In this document: piece after piece, positions 1 through 6,177 of the stretch
How the letters are laid out: each line of letters opens with the position of its first letter
How positions within the stretch are numbered: the first letter of the stretch is position 1
Assembly (NCBI GenBank): GCA_946482585.1
Contig: CAMLSI010000332.1
Coordinates: 1-6,177, forward strand
Source of the DNA: an uncultured Lysobacteraceae bacterium
GTDB taxonomy: Bacteria > Pseudomonadota > Gammaproteobacteria > Xanthomonadales > Rhodanobacteraceae
Direction of reading: 5' to 3'
Length of the DNA: 6,177 nucleotides
The notes under the pieces: model-generated
What the model saw: the letters and a program-made list of their open reading frames with translations, nothing else
Database searches by the model: none
What the model was told of the DNA's origin: nothing
Program-made: the position numbers and the translations under genes

Positions 1-549
1 CGCCGCGAGCGCAATGGCCTCGGCGAAGGTCGGGATGCGATAGCGGCCATCGTGGCGCGCGCTGTCGGGACGCAGTTCTGGCAGTCGCTCGCGCGCGCGC
101 AACGTGCGGATTTCGGCAAGCGTGAAGTCTTCGGCGAACCAGCCCTCGACGTCCTCGCCGTCGATGCGCTTGCGCGTGCGCCGATCGGCGAACTCCGGAC
201 GCGCCGCGACGTCGGTCGTGCCGCCGATCTCGTTTTCATGGCGGCAGATCAGCACGCCGTCGCGCGTGACGACGAGATCGGGTTCGATCGCATCGGCGCC
301 CTGCTCGATCGCGAGCGCATAGCCCTCCAGCGTATGTTCCGGGCGGTACGCGCTGGCGCCGCGATGGGCGATGACGAAGGGCGGTCCGGCGCTCATCAAT
401 CGGCTTTCCACGGAGGGTGGCGGAGTTGCGGCGCAGGCCGCGAGCAGCGCGATGAGAGCAGTCGCGCCGATGTCGCGCAAGCTGCGACGTGCGCTGGACA
501 GTGCGTCCAGTGGCGCTGCCACGAGGCTGGACAAGGCCGGCATCCGCAT
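1..549 (-). CDS. Glycerophosphodiester phosphodiesterase, GlpQ-type, probable lipoprotein (partial, 3' end outside window)
   Basis: This enzyme family hydrolyses glycerophosphodiesters from phospholipid turnover to glycerol-3-phosphate and an alcohol. In the window I read 183 codons without a stop. The GDPD core begins near residue 58 with FVIAHRGAS. The family motif HR...ExD...H is complete: H62-R63, PEHT at 70-73, E89-P-D91 and H104, with E89/D91 as the expected metal ligands and H62/H104 as the expected catalytic histidines. Later segments ([11 protein letters not shown] near 137-147, then a GRYRIPTF stretch) resemble the GlpQ subgroup. The N-terminus has a short hydrophobic run ending in ALLAAC at 34-39, a good lipobox with Cys39. 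This suggests export and lipidation, so a periplasmic-face enzyme anchored in a membrane. The start is uncertain. ATG at 549 (second in-frame ATG at 543) gives a long n-region before the hydrophobic segment and has no clear ribosome binding site. A downstream non-ATG start, for example TTG about 15 codons before Cys39, would make a more usual signal. ATG at 396 would delete the signal but keep the whole catalytic core. No glp transport genes are visible beside it. Confidence 0.9.
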   Translation of the reverse strand, partial: MRMPALSSLVAAPLDALSSARRSLRDIGATALIALLAACAATPPPSVESRLMSAGPPFVIAHRGASAYRPEHTLEGYALAIEQGADAIEPDLVVTRDGVLICRHENEIGGTTDVAARPEFADRRTRKRIDGEDVEGWFAEDFTLAEIRTLRARERLPELRPDSARHDGRYRIPTFAEAIALAA

Positions 550-560
550 GAGTCCACAAA

Positions 561-589
561 TTCGCACACTGCGATGGCGGCAGTATGAC
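561..589 (+). promoter_or_regulatory. Candidate sigma70-type promoter for the exported repeat protein
   Basis: In the 95-bp gap between the divergent genes, TTCGCA (561-566) and TATGAC (584-589) are separated by 17 bases. Each hexamer matches 4 of 6 consensus positions. Transcription would start near 596 and leave a leader of about 50 bases. On the opposite strand the same place reads CATACT (587-582), a weak -10-like hexamer that could serve the divergent phosphodiesterase gene, but I see no good -35 partner. In a GC-rich genome such matches are weak evidence. Confidence 0.28.
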
Positions 590-634
590 GCCGGCGCCGC
601 CGTCCGTCGCTGCCGCTCCCTGGATTTCATCGCT

Positions 635-639
635 AGGAG
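635..639 (+). promoter_or_regulatory. Ribosome binding site AGGAG fixing the start at 645
   Basis: AGGAG lies five bases before the ATG at 645. An in-frame ATG also exists 20 codons upstream at 585 but has no comparable site. Starting at 645 puts the signal peptide's hydrophobic core close to the N-terminus, as expected. This decides the start of the exported repeat protein. Confidence 0.75.
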
Positions 640-644
640 CGACC

Positions 645-2294
645 ATGCCTGTGCATTCCCCGTTCTTTCTTTCTCCGCGTCCCGCCGTGCTCGCGGCGAG
701 TCTGCTGTTCGCGCTGGCCGGTACCGGCGCCGCGCATGCGCTGAGCGCGCCGGGCGCGGCCGTCGGCCCGGTTCTGCGCTATCACCAGTTCACTCAGGGC
801 GCGCAGCACCAGGCCGACATCGCGGTCGGCGCCGACGGCAATGCCGTCGCCGTCTGGTACACCGACAGGCCCGTGGGTTCGATCGGCGTGCGGGCGCGGC
901 GTCTGGACGGCGCCGGCAATCCGGTCGGCAACGAAATCACGGTCAACAGCGGGCCGCTCGCGGGCAGCTATTTCTATCCGTCCGTGGCCGCCGATGCCGA
1001 CGGCAACTTCACCGTCGTATGGACCGCGCACACGACGGTGCTGTACAGCCTGCCGCACGTCTATCAGCGCCGCTTCGATCGCAACGGCGTGCCGCTCGGG
1101 CCGCAGCAGCAGATCGATACGAACACGCCCGAGGCCGGCGGCGCCGTCGTCGCGATGAGTGCCGACGGCAAGTACGTCGCGGCGTGGCGCGCCTATCCGT
1201 CGACGGGCACCGAAATCCGTGCACGGCGTTTCGACGCGGCCGGCACTGCACTCGGCAACGAAATCGTCGTCGCGGTGCAGGGCAGCGGCTATTTCGGGCC
1301 GAACCTGCGCCTGGCCACCGACGACGCGGGCAACTTCACCGTGGTCTGGACGCACGACAAGAACGACGGTGCGAGCCATGACGTCTATCGCCGCCGCTTC
1401 GATGCATTCGGCAACGCGCGCGGTGCGGCGGAACGCGTGAACTACTGGTCGGTCGCGGGCAATCAGCGCATCGCCGACATCGGCATGGACGCGAGCGGCA
1501 ACAGTATCGTGGTCTGGGACAGCTATCTCAGCCGTTACGACGCGCGCATCGTCGGGCAGCGCTACGACGCGAACGGCAACGCGGCCGGCAGCGAGTTCGC
1601 GATCGCGTACAAGAACAGCTATCCGACCGAAGAGCCGACTCAGCCCGCGATCGCGATGGCGCGCGCGACCGGCGATTTCAGCGTGATCTGGCAGCGCCGC
1701 AACGACACGATCTACCTGCGACGCTATCTCGCGAACGGGACGGCGCGCGGTCCCGAAGCGCTGATCTCCGACGGCACGGCCGGCGCGTACTACGCGAGCA
1801 TCGCGAGCGACGCGGACGGCGACGTGAGTGCGATCTGGCGAATCCAGGATTCCTACACGAGCGATGACTACGGCGTCGTCGGCCAGCGACTCGCCGGTTA
1901 CGGCAGCATCGATCTCGCCGCGCGCCTGACGCCGGTCGTCGAAAGTGCGACAGCACCGACCCTGATCGATTACCAGATCCGCGTCGACAACCTGCAGATG
2001 CCGTCGCTGTCGCGTGGCGTCGGTGCGGCCACGGGCATCGTCGCCGTGCTCACGCCGCCGGCCGACGGCGTCGCGCTCGAGGCGACCGGCGCGAACTGGA
2101 GCTGCAACCTGTCGGCCGCTCCGCCGCGCTGTACGTATGGCGGCGTCATCGCAGCCGGTGGCAGCAGCGAAACCTTGCACTTGCGCGTAGCCGGTGCCGC
2201 GGCGGGCAGCGTGCAGGCGAGCCTGCAGGTGTCCGGCAGTCAGTACGACGCGCAGCCCGCGAACGACACGGCGGCGGCGGTGACATTGCCGTAA
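645..2294 (+). CDS. Exported protein with seven propeller-like repeats and a C-terminal DUF11-like domain, function unknown
   Basis: A 549-residue protein that I cannot name. Residues 1-32 look like a Sec signal peptide: a hydrophobic core around 14-29 and a probable cut after A30-H31-A32. Residues 57-427 hold seven degenerate repeats. Each has an (A/D)DGN-like turn, a beta strand ending in VVW or a variant, a variable loop, then a strand such as VRARRLD or VYQRRFD and a xxGxxxG turn. The strand tryptophans fall at 71, 126, 181, 235, 291, 349 and 398, spaced 49-58 residues. Seven units of this size suggest a seven-bladed beta-propeller. Residues about 423-549 resemble a DUF11-type beta-sandwich: an opening D-L-A strand, a WSC...C pair (C487, C496) likely to form a disulfide in an oxidising compartment, and an N-D-T-A-A ending. 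No membrane anchor, sorting signal or catalytic motif is visible, so it is probably periplasmic or secreted. DxDG turns in some repeats could bind calcium, but this is a guess. It is divergent from the phosphodiesterase and convergent with thrC, so it is probably its own transcription unit. Similar VVVW/RRFD repeats are, from memory, common in exported proteins of this bacterial group. Confidence 0.85.
   Translation: MPVHSPFFLSPRPAVLAASLLFALAGTGAAHALSAPGAAVGPVLRYHQFTQGAQHQADIAVGADGNAVAVWYTDRPVGSIGVRARRLDGAGNPVGNEITVNSGPLAGSYFYPSVAADADGNFTVVWTAHTTVLYSLPHVYQRRFDRNGVPLGPQQQIDTNTPEAGGAVVAMSADGKYVAAWRAYPSTGTEIRARRFDAAGTALGNEIVVAVQGSGYFGPNLRLATDDAGNFTVVWTHDKNDGASHDVYRRRFDAFGNARGAAERVNYWSVAGNQRIADIGMDASGNSIVVWDSYLSRYDARIVGQRYDANGNAAGSEFAIAYKNSYPTEEPTQPAIAMARATGDFSVIWQRRNDTIYLRRYLANGTARGPEALISDGTAGAYYASIASDADGDVSAIWRIQDSYTSDDYGVVGQRLAGYGSIDLAARLTPVVESATAPTLIDYQIRVDNLQMPSLSRGVGAATGIVAVLTPPADGVALEATGANWSCNLSAAPPRCTYGGVIAAGGSSETLHLRVAGAAAGSVQASLQVSGSQYDAQPANDTAAAVTLP
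813..1925 (+). repeat. Seven degenerate protein-level tandem repeats (possible beta-propeller blades)
   Basis: The segment encodes residues 57-427 of the exported protein. Units begin roughly at residues 57, 113, 167, 220, 277, 335 and 385. The shared pattern is an acidic glycine turn, a strand ending in tryptophan, then an R-(R/Q)-(F/L/Y) strand. Repeats 1, 2 and 4 are closest to the consensus; repeats 6 and 7 are more diverged. DNA-level identity between units is low, which indicates an old protein repeat rather than a recent tandem duplication. Confidence 0.75.
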
Positions 2295-2333
2295 AAAACC
2301 GCAGGTCGGGTTGAGCCGGAGGCGAAGCCCGAC
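2293..2333 (-). terminator. Possible intrinsic terminator of the thr operon, formed by the left REP hairpin plus a T6 run
   Basis: Read on the minus strand, the left REP hairpin (2333 to 2305, stem GTCGGG/CCCGAC extended by a wobble and further pairs) is followed by CTGCGG and then TTTTTT at 2298-2293. A GC-rich stem followed by six T residues is the usual layout. However, the six-base gap between stem and T run is longer than normal, which lowers efficiency and confidence. The T run is the complement of the A-rich stop region of the convergent gene. The plus strand has no comparable T run, so any termination here would favour the thr transcript. Confidence 0.4.
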
Positions 2334-2453
2334 GTCGAGGTGTTCATGCAGCGGCGAACGCCTGTCGAAGCACTCGTCGCGATCGCTTCGGCATCGGTTC
2401 TCCGTGACGGAATCGCCTCGACGCCGGGCTTCGCTGTGCTCAACCCGACCTGC
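2301..2453. repeat. REPIN/MITE-like near-palindrome: two inverted REP-like hairpins around a symmetric core
   Basis: The ends are a perfect 16-base inverted repeat: GCAGGTCGGGTTGAGC at 2301-2316 and its complement at 2438-2453. The match extends inward to arms of 40 bases (2301-2340) and 38 bases (2416-2453), differing by one substitution and by the hairpin tips. Each arm folds on its own. The left hairpin (2305-2333) has 13-position sides and a GGA loop; the right hairpin (2423-2449) has 12-position sides and an ACA loop. Both keep a tandem G.A/A.G mismatch in the stem. The core 2341-2415 is also imperfectly self-complementary about a centre near 2378: CGAAGC (2366-2371) pairs with GCTTCG (2385-2390). 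The element therefore reads as one long imperfect palindrome with no coding capacity. Inverted REP pairs of this kind are called REPINs and are mobilised in trans by RAYT transposases. No such gene is in this window, so the family assignment is inference. The right end overlaps the end of thrC. Confidence 0.85.
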
Positions 2454-3738
2454 GCAGCGCTTCCGCAAACTTCGCATACTCGGGCGCGAGCGGATCGGCG
2501 TGCGCCGGTTTTTCGAGCAGTGCCGCCAGCATCGGCGGAACCTCGATCGTCCTGCCGATCAGCGGTTCCACGACGCTCTCGAACTTGGCCGGATGCGCCG
2601 TCGACACCACGCACCAGTCGCCGTCGGCACCGTCGCGGCGCAGGTCCTCGAGCGTCCTCACCGCGGTTGCCGTGTGCGGGCAGAACACCTCGCCGTGGTC
2701 GCGGAAACGTCGTGCGATCGTGTCGCGGATCGCTGCATCGTCGACGCGCTGCGCGCGGAACGCGCGGCGCAGTTCGGCATCGTCGGGATACAGCCAGCGC
2801 AGGCGCTCGAAGTTGCTCGGCGCACCGACGTCCATCGCATTGGCCAATGTGGCGACGCTCGCGCGCGGCAGGTAGTCGGCGCCGTCGAAGAACTGCGGCA
2901 GCACTTCGTTGGCATTGGTCGCGAGCACGATCCGACCCAGCGGCAGTCCGAGCGCGCGCGCGAGAATCGCGGCGAACGCATTGCCGAGATTGCCGGTCGG
3001 CACGACGACGTTCAGCGATTGTCCGTGCGTGCGCCAGTGTGTCAGCGACGCGTAGGCGTAGTAGCTCATCTGCGGCAGCAGGCGGCCGAGGCTGATGCTG
3101 TTGGCCGAACTCAGCGGCACGTCGTTCTGCAATGCCGCGTCGTTGAGAGCCTGTTTCACGAGCGTCTGGCAATCGTCGAATGCGCCGGAAACCCTGTACG
3201 TGCGGATATTGCCGCCGAAGCAGCCGAGCTGGTGCGCCTGGCGCGGCGACACGCGGCCATCGGGGTAGAGCACGGCGACGCGCAGGCGGGGGCGTCCGTG
3301 GAACGCGGCGGCAACCGCGGCGCCGGTATCGCCGGAAGTCGCCACGACGATGGTCAGCGGCCGTTCGCGCGCGGCCTGCAGCCGGCTCATGCAGGCGGCG
3401 AGAAAGCGCGCGCCGAAATCCTTGAACGCCGCCGTCGGCCCGTGGAACAGCTCGAGCACGAAGTCCTGCGGCGTGGCGAGCGGCACCAGCGGGGCCGGAA
3501 AATCGAACGCATCGGCGCAGATCGCGGACAGTTCCGGCGCGAGCGCGTCGCCCTCGAAGAACGGTTGCAGCAGGCGTGTCGCGATCGCGGGCAAGGTGTC
3601 GCAGCCGTCGAACTCGCGCGGCGAGAACGAGGGCAACGCGGTCGGCACGTAGAGACCGCCGTCCGGAGCGAGTCCCGCCGCGATCGCGGCACCGAGACCG
3701 CAGGGTGCGGCACCGCCGCGCGTGCTGACGAAATTCAT
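2440..3738 (-). CDS. thrC: Threonine synthase
   Basis: A 432-residue pyridoxal-phosphate enzyme that converts O-phosphohomoserine and water to threonine and phosphate, the last step of threonine synthesis, in the cytosol. The N-terminus MNFVSTRGG followed by [10 protein letters not shown] (23-32) is typical of the gammaproteobacterial form. The PLP lysine is K106 in [14 protein letters not shown]. The ATSGDTGAA stretch (133-141), [10 protein letters not shown] (210-219) and [12 protein letters not shown] (245-256) are the expected substrate- and cofactor-phosphate-binding regions. Length fits the roughly 430-residue family. The ATG at 3738 overlaps the thrB stop as ATGA, and AGGTGA lies four bases upstream inside thrB, so the start is secure and translation is probably coupled. 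The last codons (RRSG) and the TGA stop lie inside the right arm of the REP-like palindrome, so the extreme C-terminus is encoded by the repeat. No catalytic region is affected. Confidence 0.97.
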   Translation of the reverse strand: MNFVSTRGGAAPCGLGAAIAAGLAPDGGLYVPTALPSFSPREFDGCDTLPAIATRLLQPFFEGDALAPELSAICADAFDFPAPLVPLATPQDFVLELFHGPTAAFKDFGARFLAACMSRLQAARERPLTIVVATSGDTGAAVAAAFHGRPRLRVAVLYPDGRVSPRQAHQLGCFGGNIRTYRVSGAFDDCQTLVKQALNDAALQNDVPLSSANSISLGRLLPQMSYYAYASLTHWRTHGQSLNVVVPTGNLGNAFAAILARALGLPLGRIVLATNANEVLPQFFDGADYLPRASVATLANAMDVGAPSNFERLRWLYPDDAELRRAFRAQRVDDAAIRDTIARRFRDHGEVFCPHTATAVRTLEDLRRDGADGDWCVVSTAHPAKFESVVEPLIGRTIEVPPMLAALLEKPAHADPLAPEYAKFAEALRRSG

Positions 3739-4658
3739 GCGATCACCTGTGCGGCCGGTCCGGCGACCGGCGAGATATAGGTCTGACTCGTGAAGCCTGC
3801 AGCGGCGAATGCCGCGGCCATGGCGGGTGCGGCCGCGCGCGCCTGCGCCTCGGTCGCGAACCACGCGAACACACTGGGGCCTGCGCCGGAAATGCTCGCG
3901 CCCATGGCGTCGCCGGCGAGCGCGGCCTGCTTCACCGCGGCAAAGCCTCCGATCAGCGGCGCGCGGCGCGGTTCGACGAGCACGTCCTCGAGCCCGGCGC
4001 GTACCAGTGCCGCGTCGCCGCGCCAGCAGCCCGCGAGCACGAGACTCAGGTTCGCGCTCTGCGCGACGAACTGCCTGAGCTCGTATGCGCCTGCGAGCGC
4101 CGCGCGGGCGCGACGCGTTTCGAGCACGGCGTCGGGGTGCACGAGCACGCAGGTCCACTCCGCCGGCACGGGCACCGGGACGACGTGCTCGGCCGTCGCG
4201 AGCACGACGCCGCCGAGCAGCATGGGTCCGACGTTGTCGCCATGGCGTCCGCCGCTCGCAACCGCTTCGCCCGTGACCGCGTACGGGTACAGCGCCGCCG
4301 GTGCGAGCGGTTCGTCGAGCAGCGCGTTCGCGGCGACGAGCGCGGCGACGCACGAAGCGGCCGAGCCGCCCATGCCCGAGCCGAGTGCGATGCCTTTGTC
4401 GAGCTCGATCTCGAAGCCGAACGGCAGCTGCAGCGTCTCGCGCAATGCGATCAGCGCGGCGCCGGCGGTATTCGCCGCGGCCTCGTGCGGCAGTTCGACT
4501 GTGCTGCCGCGGATCGCCGCGATGCGCACCTGCGGCTCGGCGATGCGCCGCACGGTCGCGCGATCGCCGGCGCCGACGATCGAATGGCCGAGTATGTCGA
4601 AGCCGACGCCGATGTTGCCGACCGAGGCCGGCGAGAAAGCCGTTGCCTGCGAGCGCAT
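3735..4658 (-). CDS. thrB: Homoserine kinase
   Basis: A 307-residue GHMP-family kinase that phosphorylates L-homoserine with ATP to O-phosphohomoserine, the substrate of ThrC. All three GHMP motifs are present: [14 protein letters not shown] at 11-24, the ATP-binding glycine loop [13 protein letters not shown] at 90-102, and the C-terminal [13 protein letters not shown] at 253-265. Length is close to the usual 310 residues. The ATG at 4658 shares one base with the thrA stop (TGATG), and GGAG lies ten bases upstream within thrA. The 3' end overlaps thrC by four bases. The glycine loop reads GMGGSAAS where many relatives have GLGSSAAS. The change keeps small residues and is unlikely to abolish activity. 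Expression is expected to follow thrA, by coupling and by whatever control lies upstream of thrA. Confidence 0.96.
   Translation of the reverse strand: MRSQATAFSPASVGNIGVGFDILGHSIVGAGDRATVRRIAEPQVRIAAIRGSTVELPHEAAANTAGAALIALRETLQLPFGFEIELDKGIALGSGMGGSAASCVAALVAANALLDEPLAPAALYPYAVTGEAVASGGRHGDNVGPMLLGGVVLATAEHVVPVPVPAEWTCVLVHPDAVLETRRARAALAGAYELRQFVAQSANLSLVLAGCWRGDAALVRAGLEDVLVEPRRAPLIGGFAAVKQAALAGDAMGASISGAGPSVFAWFATEAQARAAAPAMAAAFAAAGFTSQTYISPVAGPAAQVIA
3743..3748 (-). promoter_or_regulatory. thrC ribosome binding site inside the 3' end of thrB
   Basis: On the minus strand AGGTGA lies four bases before the thrC ATG (seven bases counted from its AGG). It overlaps the last thrB codons, so ribosomes finishing thrB pass over it and can restart at once on the ATGA overlap. 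Confidence 0.7.
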
Positions 4659-6177
4659 CAGACGCGCGCTCCGAGCGTGCCGGCGACACGCAGCAGATCC
4701 GCGAACACGCCGGCCGCGGTCACTTCGGGCCCGGCGCCCGGTCCCTGCACCACGAGCGGATTGTTGCAATAGCGCCGTGTGGAGAATTGCACGATGTTGT
4801 CGGTCTCGCGCAGGTGCGCGAAAGCGTGGTCGTTGCCGAGTTCGACCAGTCCCACGCTCGCGCGGCCGTCGCGATCCAGTTGCGCGACGTAACGCAGTGC
4901 CTTTCCGGCCGCGGCCGCGGCGGACTGGCGCGCGGCGAATACCGCGTCGAGTTCGGCGAGCCGCGTCATGAATTCGTCCGGCGCCGCGTCGCGCAGCGCG
5001 GCCGGCACCAGGCTCTCCACGGCGACATCGGCCAGCGACAATTCGCGGCCCGCTTCGCGCGCGAGGATCACGAGCTTGCGCGCGACATCGGTGCCCGAAA
5101 GATCGTCGCGCGGATCGGGCTCGGTATAGCCGAGCGCGTGCGCCTCGCGCACGAGCGCGGAAAACGCGACCGAGCCGTCGTAGCGATTGAACAGCCACGC
5201 CAGCGTGCCCGAGAAGATGCCATCGATCGCGACGATGTCGTCGCCGGTATCGAGCAGGTCGCGCAGGGTACTGACGACGGGCAGGCCGGCGCCGACGGTC
5301 GCCTCGTAGCGGAAGCGCGCGCCGCTCGCGCTCATCGCGTCGCGGATCGCGCGATAGCGTTCGATCGGCCCGGCGCCGGCCTGCTTGTTCGGCGTGATCA
5401 CGTGGATGCCGGCGGCGAGCCAGCCGGCGTAGCGCTCGGCCACGCGCGAGCTCGCGCTGCAGTCGACGATGACGGTATGCGGCAGGTGCGCGGCCTGCAG
5501 GTGTTCGGTGAAGCGGTCGAGATCGACGTCCAGGGTGGATTCGTCGAGACGGCGCTGCCAGTCGGCCGTGGCGCCGCGATCGTCGAGCCACATGCGGCTG
5601 CGCGAGGCGACCGCGCGCAGCCGCAGATCGAGATTCGTGTCGCGCCTCAGACGCGCCTGCGCAGCGTCGAGCTGATGCAGCAATGCGCTGCCGACCTTGC
5701 CGGGCCCGATCACGCCCAGCGAGATGGTCTGTGCCGACAGCCAGAAACCCGCGTGCGCGGCGCGCAGCGCCTTGTCCGCGTCGACGCTTGCGATCGCGAC
5801 CGAGATGTTGCGTTCGGACGCACCCTGCGCGATCGCCCTGATGTTCACGCGGGCGCGGGCGAGCGAATCGAACAGGCGTGCAGCCACGCCCGGCGTGCCG
5901 GCCATGCGGTCGCCGACCGCGGCGAGCACGCTGATGCCGCGGATCAGCTGCACCGCCTGGACCTGCGCGTCGGCGAGTTCGCGCGCGAACGCGGACTGCA
6001 GCGCGCGGCGCGCGGTTTCCGCTTCGCTGTCGCGCACGACGCAGCAGATCGAATGTTCCGAAGAGCCCTGCGAAATCATCACGACCGAAACCCGCGCATC
6101 GCGCAGCGCGGCGAACACGCGTTCGGCCGTGCCGGGCACGCCGATCATGCCGGCGCCTTCGAGGTTGAGCAGCGCGA
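4658..6177 (-). CDS. thrA: Bifunctional aspartokinase/homoserine dehydrogenase I, C-terminal part (5' end outside window)
   Basis: The window holds 505 residues, from the first regulatory ACT region to the C-terminus. The aspartokinase catalytic domain, roughly the first 320 residues of an E. coli-like ThrA, lies beyond the right edge. Numbering from the first full codon at 6175, residues about 1-75 ([19 protein letters not shown], then [14 protein letters not shown]) and 76-145 ([13 protein letters not shown], then [16 protein letters not shown]) form the paired ACT modules that sense threonine in this family. A dinucleotide-binding loop GVIGPGKVG follows at 154-162. The homoserine dehydrogenase domain shows TPNK (261-264), TVGAGLP (293-299) and the family signature [13 protein letters not shown] ending in DVARK (349-367), which contains the expected catalytic Glu, Asp and Lys. 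The C-terminus [17 protein letters not shown] is typical. The dehydrogenase reduces aspartate semialdehyde to homoserine in the cytosol. The frame is open throughout and continues in frame off the edge, so I see truncation only by the window. Feedback inhibition by threonine is expected from the family. A leader-peptide attenuator, if present, lies outside. Confidence 0.96.
   Translation of the reverse strand, partial: ALLNLEGAGMIGVPGTAERVFAALRDARVSVVMISQGSSEHSICCVVRDSEAETARRALQSAFARELADAQVQAVQLIRGISVLAAVGDRMAGTPGVAARLFDSLARARVNIRAIAQGASERNISVAIASVDADKALRAAHAGFWLSAQTISLGVIGPGKVGSALLHQLDAAQARLRRDTNLDLRLRAVASRSRMWLDDRGATADWQRRLDESTLDVDLDRFTEHLQAAHLPHTVIVDCSASSRVAERYAGWLAAGIHVITPNKQAGAGPIERYRAIRDAMSASGARFRYEATVGAGLPVVSTLRDLLDTGDDIVAIDGIFSGTLAWLFNRYDGSVAFSALVREAHALGYTEPDPRDDLSGTDVARKLVILAREAGRELSLADVAVESLVPAALRDAAPDEFMTRLAELDAVFAARQSAAAAAGKALRYVAQLDRDGRASVGLVELGNDHAFAHLRETDNIVQFSTRRYCNNPLVVQGPGAGPEVTAAGVFADLLRVAGTLGARV
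4669..4672 (-). promoter_or_regulatory. thrB ribosome binding site inside the 3' end of thrA
   Basis: GGAG on the minus strand, ten bases before the thrB ATG and within the last thrA codons. The spacing is slightly long, but with the TGATG junction it fits reinitiation of thrB by ribosomes ending thrA. Confidence 0.55.

Noticed and set aside
585..644. Twenty-codon upstream extension of the exported protein from the ATG at 585
   Set aside because: AGGAG sits five bases before the ATG at 645, and the longer form would place a non-signal-like segment ahead of the signal peptide. The ATG at 585 also overlaps the candidate -10 box.
2366..2390. CRISPR-like or tandem repeat reading of the palindrome
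   Set aside because: There are only two arms, inverted and not direct, with no regularly spaced unique spacers.
633..2477. Long open frame (614 codons) on the minus strand opposite the exported protein
   Set aside because: It is rich in Arg, Ala and Asp without recognisable motifs, runs antisense through a gene with a signal peptide and repeats, and crosses the palindrome. It is a typical GC-rich shadow frame.
2311..3780. Long open frame (489 codons) on the plus strand opposite thrC
   Set aside because: It begins inside the repeat, has low-complexity Arg/Ala/Glu composition, and is antisense to a clear threonine synthase.
3739..4689. Upstream extension of thrC in its own frame through thrB (749-codon version)
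   Set aside because: The first 317 residues are arginine-rich shadow of thrB. The real start is the ATG at 3738 with AGGTGA before it and the conserved [10 protein letters not shown]-terminus.
3790..4971. Plus-strand open frame (393 codons) opposite thrB and thrA
   Set aside because: The Ala/Ser/Pro- and Arg-rich translation has no motif, and the opposite strand carries all homoserine kinase motifs.
4658..6148. A stand-alone homoserine dehydrogenase starting at the ATG at 6148
   Set aside because: The frame stays open upstream to the window edge, and the residues just before (ALLNLEGAG) continue the first ACT module of a ThrA fusion, so this Met is internal.

Overview
The window comes from a very GC-rich proteobacterial chromosome. 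A bifunctional ThrA (aspartokinase fused to homoserine dehydrogenase) followed by overlapping thrB and thrC points to a gammaproteobacterium. The GC content, the secreted repeat protein and the REP-like element suggest the Xanthomonadales/Rhodanobacteraceae side of that class. This placement is inference from style and has not been tested by a search.

Layout, left to right. (1) Positions 1-549, minus strand: the first 183 codons of a GlpQ-type glycerophosphodiester phosphodiesterase with a lipoprotein-like N-terminus, running off the left edge. (2) Positions 550-644: a short divergent intergenic region with one weak promoter candidate. (3) Positions 645-2294, plus strand: a 549-residue exported protein of unknown function. 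It has seven degenerate repeats of about 55 residues, probably a seven-bladed beta-propeller, followed by a DUF11-like beta-sandwich. (4) Positions 2295-2439: a convergent intergenic region almost completely filled by a 153-bp near-palindrome (2301-2453). Its ends are two inverted REP-like hairpins, and its right end supplies the last codons and stop codon of thrC. (5) Positions 2440-6177, minus strand: thrC, thrB and the C-terminal half of thrA, transcribed right to left as thrA-thrB-thrC.

The thr genes are tightly packed. The thrA stop and thrB start share one base (TGATG), and the thrB stop and thrC start overlap by four bases (ATGA), so translational coupling is likely. Together they make threonine from aspartate: ThrA catalyses the aspartokinase and homoserine dehydrogenase steps, ThrB phosphorylates homoserine, and ThrC converts phosphohomoserine to threonine. 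The aspartate-semialdehyde dehydrogenase step is not encoded here. The aspartokinase catalytic domain and any attenuator or leader lie beyond the right edge.

The metabolic genes look ordinary and intact. The features most worth a second look are the REPIN/MITE-like palindrome merged with the end of thrC, which may also serve as the operon terminator, and the uncharacterised propeller-like exported protein. I see no clearly new multi-gene system.
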